Assembly: GCF_002775205.1 (NCBI RefSeq)
Contig: NC_036454.1
Coordinates: 14,652,882-14,716,881, forward strand
Source: Xiphophorus maculatus
Lineage: Eukaryota > Chordata > Actinopteri > Cyprinodontiformes > Poeciliidae
DNA length: 64,000 nucleotides
Reading direction: 5' to 3'
Shown here: in pieces, positions 34,801 to 44,307 of the stretch
How positions within the stretch are numbered: position 1 is the stretch's first letter
Layout of the letters: the number at the start of each line of letters is the position of its first letter
Notes under the pieces: generated by a model
Told to the model about the DNA's origin: nothing
The model's database searches: none
The model's input: the letters and a program-made list of their open reading frames with translations, nothing else
Program-made: the position numbers and the translations under genes

Positions 34801-37215
34801 AATAAATCTCATTCTTGCAAACCAAAGGCCAGCTGTTCAAAGCAACATCTGTACACCTGGTCTTGTTAAATCTGAATACAATACTCCAAACCCTGCGGCA
34901 TTTGTCATGAGTCAGGATTACAGTTAATAGTCAGATTATGTAGTAAAAAGCAGAAAACTAAAAAAAGGGAACAAAACCACATACATACATACAGACAGAA
35001 AAACAGCACCTGATTTAATCTGTTATATGATGAACCAGACATGACGACATAATCCAGATAATCTTCTGTGGAGCCATCAAATTTGTTCCTATTGCTGATG
35101 AGATGCGCCTCTGTTCATTCTGAGCCTAATCTTTATAGAAATGATTATATACAGTGAATTCATTGATTACTTATTGTAAAAATCAAAATTTCTGTTTTTG
35201 TAAAACACTGGTAACCAAACTTGGTGTCAAAAAACAAGTGTGGGAGTCTTGAGATCATATCCAGATATCAAATTCAAAATACAACAATTATAATAGCAGG
35301 GATGATTTGTAACATAAATACAAGCATTTACAAATAGAATAAAAATATATTGGCTATATACAGTTTTTTGGTGATTTTTTACCCCTGCTTTATTGCCATA
35401 AGTAGATATCTAAGCTAATAGTGTGTGTCTTGAGTTTCTTCCACTTTTAATTTGTAGCCAAAAAGCTGAAACATAAAATGTGTTTCTGACGGTTTCAGGG
35501 CAGCTCATTCCCCATGTTGCACCTGTAATGATAATGTACTGAAACTATGGCTTCTAGGCTTATTTTTTTAAAAGTATTTTTAGGAATTAAAGGACATAAA
35601 TGGTCATAAAACTTCTTAAATCTTGTATGTCATTTACTTCAACTGTATTTTCATCTCTGATCTTGTTTTACTGTTGAACCCGATGTCCACTTACTTTTGG
35701 TTCTGATTCCAGTTTGAACCAAATCCTGTAGGTATGAATTACTTAATGGCATAACATAGGGCTACAACTAATGATTATTTCAGTAATCTATTATTCTATT
35801 GATTATTCGGTTTGAATCAGATTTAAAAATTTTAAAGACTGTGCAGATTTTTCATGTAAGCCTATTTTATACAATAATATAAATACATTAAAAGATGCAA
35901 ATAAATAATTAAATCCCCTTTTCAAATGAGAAAATAATTTTATTGCCTACATTTTCTAATTTTCTAAATTTGGCTTAATTTATGCTGTTAATTTTGAGTA
36001 TGCTCCAGTTAACATTAATCGATTATTTGATGATTCTTTCAATAAGTAGTTTGTCAAGATCAGTCCAATTAATCGTTCCAAGTCTTATAAAAATTTTTTT
36101 TAATTATTTATAAATACATTGATACAGTGGTTTTTTTTCTCAAAGAAAGCTAGGTTACTGTTAAGTAGTGCAACTAAAATTAACCCACATTTTCCTCATG
36201 ATATTCCTTTTGAAAAGTATTTATTTTTTTATCTTAGAAGAAAATGCATGGGATACGTGTAATCAACAGGTACACTGGCGATTTAAAGAGAGAAAAGTGG
36301 ACATGCACATTACTCAGTGTGCACCACAGCGCCATCAGTGGTAAGGCGCAGCACTGCACTCATCTCCCAGTACCATGTATATAAATAAGCTTTGCGTAAA
36401 TTCAGCAATTTTGATAATAAAAGTGATCCCATAATAAAGAAAGTTTATAGAACAATCAAGCATAAATTGATTTTTTATCAATTAACAGCATTTTACATTA
36501 CCACAAAAAAGAAGCAGTATCTGAGTTTATGCATGAATTAAGTTTAGGTCTGATGACATTTTAAATAAGCCCGATTTACTATTTTGAATGTAGAGGAAAA
36601 AATGAATAATTTAGCATGAAAGAACATTGAAAACATGAAGTTTCGTGCATTTTTTTAATTCAAATGTTGCATGAAAGACGAATGTCATCGCTGTTCAGTA
36701 GCTGCTGCAGACAATATTTACAGGTTTAAAAATGACCTCTAAGGAAATCCACTGATTTAAAACGCGGCCTTTGCACTGGAAGGAAGACAATCAGAACACA
36801 CAGGTGTGACCACACAGTCACCTATTTGACTGAAGCTACCTCTGGGGCAGCAAGCTGCAGTTACTGCATGAATGATGGAAATGGGGAAGTGACGGCGGCC
36901 TCAGAGCTTGGTGCCCCGGTCACCCAGCAAACACCCAAATAAAGCCTCCCTACCCCTTCCTTCCTATGGAGTTATATTATTGGAATCCCCGAAATAAAGC
37001 AATTAATTACTGCATTTAGGTCTTCTACCCCGAGCTTTCAGACAAACTTAACAAGCGTACCCTCCGCCCATTTGCGTCAGCCACTCAACAAGACAAGGTG
37101 CACTGTCCACGTACCAAACAACACCGAAAGAAAAGTTTTGGGGGAAAATTAAGCCAAAAGTCACGACAGACACAGTCTTACCTGGCTTGGCCGGCTTGGG
37201 AGGAGGCTTAGACAT
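28842..37215 (-). CDS. ostf1: Osteoclast-stimulating factor 1 (SH3 and ankyrin-repeat adaptor), complete
   Basis: Ten exons on the minus strand: 37215-37182, 33585-33539, 32463-32413, 32173-32110, 32032-31979, 31857-31750, 31604-31555, 30658-30580, 30427-30329, 28900-28842. They join in frame to 214 residues, the human length. OSTF1 is a small intracellular adaptor that promotes osteoclast formation indirectly and binds Src-type and SMN partners. Order: proline-rich start [12 protein letters not shown] (1-12); SH3 domain about 13-70, with ALFTFDP, the WW of SNWWKG (49-50) and PSNYV (62-66); three ankyrin repeats (about 72-101, 105-135, 139-168), the last with [20 protein letters not shown]; acidic tail ending [10 protein letters not shown]. 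Intron 1 is 3.6 kb. Exon 3 uses a weak GTTGGT donor and exon 8 a GTTAGT donor; both are forced by frame and by family alignment. Confidence 0.97.
29464..29646. repeat. Element bounded by 15-bp inverted CTCF-like motifs
   Basis: CCACTAGGGGGAGTC at 29464-29478 recurs as its exact reverse complement at 29632-29646, inside ostf1 intron 9. The 15-mer is close to the CTCF core consensus (CCASYAGRKGGC), and the pair points inward. It could equally be the terminal inverted repeat of a 183-bp non-autonomous element. Both copies are perfect, while the interior is ordinary AT-rich sequence. Confidence 0.6.
31772..31787 (+). promoter_or_regulatory. CTCF-like motif inside an ostf1 coding exon
   Basis: CCAGTAGAGGGCAGTG fits the CTCF core and its 3' extension (CCASYAGRKGGCRSYR). 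It lies in coding exon 6, antisense to the gene, across codons of the second ankyrin repeat. A further minus-strand match, CCACTAGATGGAGGCAG, is at 33275-33291 in intron 2. Binding is predicted from sequence only. Confidence 0.45.
35755..36085. repeat. Interspersed repeat with AACTAATGATTATTT-type ends, ostf1 intron 1
   Basis: The left end GGGCTACAACTAATGATTAT and right-end phrases ATTAATCGATTATTTGATGA and CAATTAATCGTTCC resemble a common fish repeat built from ATTAATCG words. A fragment in the opposite orientation is at about 54495-54560. The interior is non-coding. The class is probably a non-autonomous hAT-like element, which I cannot prove. Confidence 0.5.
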
Positions 37216-37336
37216 CTGTGAGGCTCGAAGTCGAACCGAAAAGAAAGATGGTTCAGACAGAGACGACGCCGGACTGTGGATCACTTTGAAGCTAACGCTG
37301 CTAATGAGGAAGTTAACTTAAGCGGAAAACTTGACG

Positions 37337-37348
37337 TGCGCATGCGCA
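37337..37348. promoter_or_regulatory. NRF1-type palindromic site in the ostf1 promoter
   Basis: TGCGCATGCGCA is a perfect match to the palindromic NRF-1 consensus (YGCGCAYGCGCR), 122 bases upstream of the ostf1 start codon, with TGACG immediately before it at 37332-37336. Such sites commonly lie within about 100 bases of vertebrate TATA-less start sites, so ostf1 transcription likely begins close by. Confidence 0.65.
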
Positions 37349-37356
37349 CAGCTCAT

Positions 37357-37460
<104 letters not shown>

Positions 37461-37639
37461 TTGTAAAGTTAATGATTTAGTATTTAGTGTATTAGGTCAA
37501 TTAATATGGACAATTTCATTAATATTTTCAAGGATGTTGATTTTATTTTTAGTGTTAGTAATCTTAGAAATAATAGCTGTATGACAAAAGAAAAAAATAT
37601 GATAAAAGAAAAAATAATCAGATTGAGATAATAAAATAA

Positions 37640-38010
37640 TAAATATTTTTATTAATATTAGTAACTGTTATTTTTATTGACTATGTATTTTACATAAATT
37701 AACAATTACGAATAACATACATTTTAATTTTATAATTCATGTAAATTAATTCTAAAATTTAATCATTTTTTATAATGAATATAAAAATTAAAATGTACGT
37801 ATATTATTTGTAATTGTTTATTGTTTTGTTTTGTTGTTTATTAAGCAATTTGTAATTATTTATTAACATAAACAATAGCAAATAATATACATTTTAATTT
37901 TCTAATTTATATAAAAATTAAAATATACATTATTTGTAATCATTTATGTTAATTTATGTAAAATGTATAGTCAGTAGAAATAACAGTTACTAATATTAAT
38001 AAAGTTTTAT
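37640..38010. repeat. Large AT-rich imperfect palindrome between ostf1 and nmrk1
   Basis: The left arm (about 37640-37735) and the right arm (about 37905-38010) are reverse complements with few mismatches. For example, TTAATATTAGTAACTGTTAT at the left pairs with its complement at 37984-38003, and TTTTACATAAATTAAC pairs with the complement at 37946-37961. Nested smaller inverted and direct repeats (AAAATTAAAAT..ACATTATTTGTAAT words) fill the centre. The whole could fold into one long stem. It may be a MITE, but target-site duplications were not identified. Confidence 0.75.
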
Positions 38011-38114
38011 TGTAGGCATATTAGTAACATATTTTAAATTTTAATTGAAATATCTTTTCATAAATCAGCAGCGAATCTAACGCGCATATTTTATCTTTCT
38101 CAATGAGCAGGGCG

Positions 38115-38122
38115 TGACGTAA
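38115..38122 (+). promoter_or_regulatory. CRE/ATF-like site upstream of nmrk1
   Basis: TGACGTAA lies 183 bases before the nmrk1 start codon, in a local CpG-containing stretch (38080-38165) that stands out from the AT-rich surroundings. It is a good CREB/ATF half-palindrome and marks the probable nmrk1 promoter. Confidence 0.45.
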
Positions 38123-38304
38123 CACCGTCTTCAACGAATCACATGCGTCCTCGGGCGGAAACGAGTGACAGAGAGGAGGGTTGTACTTGTGTAGGTAAAC
38201 AATGCGGCTGTCTCTTAGTTAAACGTGAGTTGTTGTTGTTGTTTTTTTGTTATTTTCTTATAACTAGAGACTCGCGTCAGCAGTTTTGCCGTGAGCATTC
38301 GCAA

Positions 38305-41100
38305 ATGAAGACTTTAATTGTTGGAGTTGGCGGGTAAGTAAATCTGAATGCTGTAAGCAAACTAATGTGTAAATGTTTTAACCTTCACGCATTGCTGCTC
38401 AGCAAACACAACATCACCAAAGAAACGGAACCACTGATAACGGAATTACAAGGTTTCACATTGTAAAGTGCTTCCGATGTGACCACTAAATACAAAGTAG
38501 GAGAAAACAGGAAAGAAAAATTGTGCAAAAATACTTGAAACTGAAGGATCAGTAGACTTTGTGATAACCATGTGGCAGTGAAGGCTGATAAGACTTGTTT
38601 ACTCTTTACGATTCTGGGAGAAAACCTCTTAAGTAGGTATTTTCTGTTAGATTTATTTACCTTCATTTATAATTTCCATTTGCTTTAATCGCAGTGTGAC
38701 CAATGGAGGAAAATCTACCCTCTCCCAATTTCTCCACCAGAAAATACACAACAGCTGCATCATTGCTCAGGATACGTATTTTAAAGTAAACCATGAAGGC
38801 TTCCTTGTATAATATTGGTGTTTTAACCATTTCTGGCACCACAGATAAGAATTTACAGTTATTTATTCTTGTCAGGATGACTGTGTTGTACCAGTGGACA
38901 GTAACGGCTTCAAGCAATATGACAGTGAGTTCAAACACTTCATCTGTTATTTAACTTAATGATTTTGACTGAAATTTAGGTTCTATAACTATAAACCAAC
39001 TCGTTTTATGCGATGCCCATCCTGAAAAGGTTTTTCTGGTAACGTCGTTTTTGGTATTTTAGTTTCAGGTCACTTATCGTGTATTAAAATTAATTTGACT
39101 TAAATGTGTCTCAGCTGAGAAATGGAGATGATGCTAACTGCGTTCTCTTTAAGCGCTTGATGCTCTTCACATGGAGAAGATGATGAAGGAGGTTTACTGC
39201 TGGAGAAAAGACCCTCATGAGTTCCTGAGGCAGCGAGGCCTGATAGCCAAAAATGCATCCACTGATGACGAACTTTACGTTCTGATAGTGGAAGGTTTCC
39301 TCATTTTCAACCACAGGTATAAAATGCAGGATGGATGGATGGTTTGTAGGCAGATGGATGGATGAATTGATGGATGGATGGATGGTTTGTAGGCAGATGG
39401 ATGGATGGATGGATGAATTGATGGATGGTCCATTTTATTTTTTAATTTCTAATCTCATTCATGAAAACTGTGAAATTCTGTCTCCTTTATTTACATAGAA
39501 AATGTTTTGTAGAATAATTGAGCTGCTGTTTCTAGTCACCATTATTTCTGTTGCATCTCACAGTTTAATATTATATTATTATATATTATTATATTATATT
39601 AGTATAAAATTCTCCTAGCCGTCCTTTAATCATACTTTTCACATTCTGTCCTTCCAGGCCTTTAAATGAGATGTTTGACATGAGATATTTTTTGGAAATA
39701 CCTTATGACATCTGTAAGAAGAGACGGAGGTACTCATCTCTCTCCTTTTTGGTATTATTAGTGTAATTTTGAAAACATTTTACTACTTTCACTCTGATTT
39801 TCAGTGAAATCTTAATTTGAGAGCCGTTTCTGTGGTTTTGTCCTGGCAGTATGAGGGTGTATGCGCCTCCAGACCCTCCAAACTACTTTGATGGATACGT
39901 GTGGCCGATGTACATTCAAAATCGCAAGGAGATGGAGATAATCACTTCAGAAATTGGTGAGAGGACATCTAAAATGTTGAATGGCCTTTAGATTATGGAC
40001 TTGTACAATTTAATAATAACTAGGTATGAGCAACATATTGATTTTTACAGGTACTTCTATGATAACGGCAACTTGCCCTTTTCTAATGATAATAGTACTG
40101 ATTTTTATTGCACTTAACCTTGTCAATATTTAAAGCTCAAACTGTTGCACTTTTTGTAAAAATGTTAAAGATTGCAGGTATTGCGTGCTTATCCTGTTTT
40201 TGCAGTTTTTCTGGATGGTCTGAAGCCAAAGGATGAGGTTTTAGCTGCTGTTTATGAAGACATTCGTCAGGAAATAGCCAGACTCCAGGGTAAGGCTGCT
40301 TCTTAATCTGGAAATAAAAATCAGTATGCTGAATTGGAACAGAGTCTCTTATTGGTAATTGGCTGTTTATGTTGAAATATCCAACTAAAGCGATTAAGAA
40401 GTGGTAAACGTTAGCCCAACCAGGAAAAGAAGCTTGAAATGTGGGCGAAGTTTGGCTAAATCACATCCTGTATTAAGTAACGTGAAGCTTTCACATGCAA
40501 CTCAGCAAAATTCATTTCGTTTCTATTTATTTGATTCATTATGTTCCTCTTACTGATTCAGTCCAGATGTGGAGCCATTTGTACTCCTGGTAGATTAAAG
40601 TTTGAATTAATATTTTCTTTTGTTTTGTTGGCATTCAGGATTAGATGGTTTGCATTACACCAATTTTATTGCTTCCAAATGAAGTCCAAATCAACTGAAT
40701 TTACAACAAGTGGGCTCCATTTATGTTGTAGAAATAATCTCCGTTTTGAGCTTCATAACCGTGAATAGTCACATAAATGTAATTTCTTGGTTTTCTGTTA
40801 TTTAATAAACTTCAGGTATTTGTGAAGAAAAAGTATGAGTTTAGGAGGGTTTATAGGAAGGAAGAAAAATATATATTAATAAGTAAGCTGACAAAATACC
40901 AGTGAAAACATGCAGAAACTTGGTGAGACGTTGCAGGAAGGAAGGATTTGATTGCTGTAATGGTAATAGACATTTTTTCACTCATTACTGAAAGAAGTAA
41001 AGGTAAATTTCTGTATGCAATTTTTAAGTAAAAATTTACAAAATGATTTAAAGGAAATCAAATGTTTTTACTTTGTGTTTTGTTTGCAGGACAAAGCTGA
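38305..41100 (+). CDS. nmrk1: Nicotinamide riboside kinase 1, complete
   Basis: Eight exons: 38305-38333, 38695-38785, 38876-38924, 39154-39316, 39658-39729, 39850-39956, 40206-40289, 41090-41100. They join to 201 residues (human 199). The enzyme phosphorylates nicotinamide riboside with ATP to nicotinamide mononucleotide, the salvage entry to NAD, in the cytosol. Visible: MKTLIVGVGG start, P-loop GVTNGGKS at 10-17 with Lys16 and Ser17, catalytic Asp36 in QDTYFK, substrate-region QYD at 54-56, IVEGFLIFN at 101-109, the basic lid CKKRRSMR at 130-137, and PDPPNYFDGYVWPMY, the strongest family block. The last exon supplies only 11 coding bases, ending GQS-stop at 41098-41100; a longer open frame across this exon is out of phase. 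The gene is head-to-head with ostf1, as in human. Confidence 0.97.
39330..39427. repeat. GATG-based minisatellite in nmrk1 intron 4
   Basis: GATG units are interrupted by TTTGTAGGCAGATGG and GAATTGATGG blocks that occur twice, giving a higher-order repeat of about 45-50 bp. It starts 13 bases after the exon 4 donor at 39317. Confidence 0.9.
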
Positions 41101-42150
41101 TGTGATCGACATCCATCTGGATGTCAGACAGTATCTTCTAGTGGACTGTTGTGTGACTGAAAGGACCAACCGTTTTATTGTGCTGTTTGAAAGACTTTTG
41201 CGTCTTTTGGTTACTGTTGACTTTGATCTCATTTAAGTGGGCTTGTTTCAACACTTTATGCAGATGCTTGATCCCACAGGCTTAAGGTTTTCCCACCTTA
41301 GAATTTCATTATTGTAAAACAAAAAGTGATGTTCACTTAAGATGTTACTGCTTTCAGTAAGGTGGATGATAATTTCATAAAAAAACCCAACAACTTTTAA
41401 AAAGGTGTTTATGAGAAGAAACTGATCAAATATTGTTTATTGTTATTCTTCTGTTGCCGGGAGCTGACATTTTCACCATCAGTTAGTGGATTTTACAAAA
41501 ACATTAACTTTGTTTCACACTGGAACCTTGTTTTTTTACTGACATGATCCCCAAAAAGCTCAACATATATCAAGAAATTGTATCGCAGCTCTATAATATC
41601 AGTTTGTAATCCTTTTATCTCGTTATCATCCATGACATTTGTTTAATGTTTGACTATTGTATCAATAAAATTCACCAGTGTTGAATTTATGAGCCTATAA
41701 ATCATCAAAGATTCACCCAGCTTTATCCTAAGACTGAGATTACATTCCTTTGGAAGTTTTTGAAAGCAAAATAAATTCAAACTGTTTCCTCTGACCTCTT
41801 TATAGGTCTTTACTAAATCTGATCTGAGGTCAGAAAAAAGTTGCAGTTGCCATGGAGACCAAAATGCTGTCACTATGACCCTGATAAACCAGTAAACTTT
41901 ATGCAGTGAATGTACCAGTCCCTCTCAGATTGTTAGTGGATTGCTTTTCTTAGAGCCCAAATAAAACAAAAATGTTGACCAAATTATAACAAGCACTCTT
42001 TTTGTTATAAAAAGCAGCTAATTAAAGCTTTTAATAATTTGGTGGTTCATATTCTCCAGCAGGACATTTGTCTGATTATTTTAGATCAGTTTTAATTCAT
42101 GTTTCTGTTCCGTTGTCAATACTTGTTTTTGAAAAATAAAGGAATGTCTA
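41101..42150 (+). other. nmrk1: nmrk1 3' UTR (inferred)
   Basis: After the stop codon there is no further exon-like sequence. Canonical AATAAA signals occur at 41664-41669 and 42135-42140; the second, followed by a TG-rich stretch, would give a 1.05-kb 3' UTR. Which is used cannot be told from sequence. Confidence 0.45.
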
Positions 42151-42531
42151 CCATAAATGTTCTCATGTCATCGACTTTATTACAAAACTTCCAAATTTCA
42201 TGTTTTTGTCACTTTTTAAAAATATCAGTATGTAGAGTGTGGAGCAAAAGGGAAATATGTAAAACATTTAAATGATTAGCACAGAAAAAGTGACATTGTT
42301 TTTATGAAACAGTGTTCTACTAGTCTTTATAAGCAGTCAATATCTTACTTGCAGAATGCATCATTCATCAGTGAGACTTTAGAAAAACAGACAGTCGGAC
42401 CACTAAGCTGTCTGGATTAAAATCAAACATTTCCTGTTTGGAGTCAGTTATGAGTATAAAAACTATTTCTCTTCTCTAAATGCCGGAATAAAAAGAAAGA
42501 GAATTTTTAGAGGATGTTTGGTTACATATTG

Positions 42532-42621
42532 ACAGTAAATATGTGATCATATTTACTGTAAATATGTAAATATGATTACATATTTACTGTATTCAATCAA
42601 ACTTTTTGTTTGATTGAATAC
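42532..42621. repeat. Tandem hairpins in the nmrk1-ggh spacer
   Basis: A 12-bp perfect hairpin (42532-42543 with 42548-42559, loop TGAT) is followed by overlapping ATATTTAC palindromic words and then a 13-bp perfect hairpin (42589-42601 with 42609-42621, 7-base loop). Confidence 0.85.
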
Positions 42622-43054
42622 TGAAGTTTACATAAACCATAATATCTGGTTCTTTAAGACCATTTTTAAAAAGCCTAGAGAAACGTATGCTCTTTAACTA
42701 GGTGAGGGCAGTTTTTTCAGGAGTATTGTGAAATAATTATTTGGTTTAAATTGCAGCATTAAGTTAAAACTTACAATTCAAAATTAATGAACTTAAAAAC
42801 CAATGTTTAGACAACTTGTCTCTTGTTGTTAAATCAACTACATGAACTTTAATTCTTCAGTTAGAACCAATACAATTTTCTTGTTGACTTATTTTCGAGG
42901 CAGCAGGTGGGCTTTCATTTTCAAGATAAACCTCTTTCAAATGTTTTACAGTGTGCAGAGACCTGGTTTGTGGTACTTTGCCAGAAACTTTCTTTGAGAA
43001 ACACAATTTGTTAAACATTAGCTGTAAATTGGCAGGGAAATATTTTTTATAAAT

Positions 43055-43595
43055 AACTAATGTGCCGATTGAAAAACCTCCCGAATGTAACATCACAAAA
43101 AAAGCAGGCACTGCCCCTCACCTAGCAACCCCAGTAAGCCAGCCTGTTACCTAGCAACCCAAGCAAAGCCCAGTCTGTTACTTAGCAACGCAAGTTAAGC
43201 TCCAGAACGTTTGGTCAGCTGATTTTACCGCTATATGTGCTGCACAATAGCTGAAGGATAAGATAAGTGTTTTGTTGTTGACTTACCATCCAGAAACTAC
43301 TTGCTGCATCTTTGTTGGTTGTGCAGGTGGCTCTACTTCTGCTTTTCAAAGTTGTACAGTTGTATAATTTCACATCTGTTTGCAGCCATTTTCACATGCG
43401 AGTGTAAATGTTTAGTGGCCAGCAGCAGCTTATTTGGGTTTGAATGACAGGAGACTCTAAAACAGCTAGTTCTCAAAGTAGCCAGAGTAACATCTCATTA
43501 TCTAAGAAGAATTTTACTCAAAAAAATGTAATGAACATGTTTTGTATAGACCTATATTAACCTGTTCAAGGCAGCATAATAGGTCACTTTTAATT
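43055..43595 (+). mobile_element. MITE-like element, copy B (left end eroded)
   Basis: This stretch matches the interior and right end of the element at 58479-59058: GTTGTGCAGGTGGCTCTACT, ACTTCTGCTTTTCAAA, TCTGTTTGCAGCCATTTTCA, ATGTAATGAACATGTTTTG and GCATAATAGGTCACTTTT at the end. The terminal AAAGGGACCTATTATGC of the left end is missing. It is non-coding and occupies part of the spacer between nmrk1 and ggh. Confidence 0.7.
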
Positions 43596-44219
43596 TATCC
43601 AGGATGGTCTTTTATCAGTGTTAACACAGCAGTTGAAGTTATTTCAGCCAGCTTGCTTTACTGCCAGTTCATTGTGCTCATATTGGCCAATGAAGTTTCC
43701 TAACTTTAAGAAGTTGTGCCCTAATGTTATGTAATACAAGAACTTCAGAACAGGTTGCCTAATATGTAATGTTTCCTTGTAGGTTTTATAAGCAGGAAAG
43801 TTTTTCAAATGCACATAAAAGCCACAGATTTTCCAAAATGCTTGTGCAGCTTCATTGGAATAAGTTTGGAGTTTCACAGACTCTTACTGACTCTTAATTA
43901 CTGAAACGGAAACAGCCTTAAACTACTGCTTTCATTTTCACACGCACGATCTTGTCTGACACCACATTTTCTGATTTTCACTGAGACCTGCAGCAAGTTC
44001 TTTTTGCAAAACCCCATGTGAGATGCATGAACCTGGACTGTTTACCACACCAACGGATGAAACTTTTCCCAAAACCTCCATGTCATCTGCAGGATATTTT
44101 TGTGCTTACGTCAGCAGTAAACTTGTCCGACCGGCATGTGCAGTAAAACAGACATCACATGCAAAGCAGGGCATTCCTCACTTCCCCTTTCTGACTGTAT
44201 CCGCCTCTACTTCTACATA

Positions 44220-44227
44220 TATATAAG
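44220..44227 (+). promoter_or_regulatory. ggh: TATA-like box upstream of ggh
   Basis: TATATAAG sits 88 bases before the ggh start codon, at a plausible distance for a short 5' UTR. No CpG-rich promoter is seen here, unlike for the neighbouring genes, so a TATA-type promoter is a reasonable inference. Confidence 0.4.
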
Positions 44228-44307
44228 TATGTAGTTACTATTATCACAAACTGAACCCTCTGGCAGGTTTGTAAGAATCATTTTTTGCTGAATTGTTCAG
44301 AGGGAAG

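Noticed and set aside
41015-41236. 73-codon frame ending nmrk1
   Set aside because: Out of phase with exon 7; the phased reading stops at 41100, giving a normal family length.
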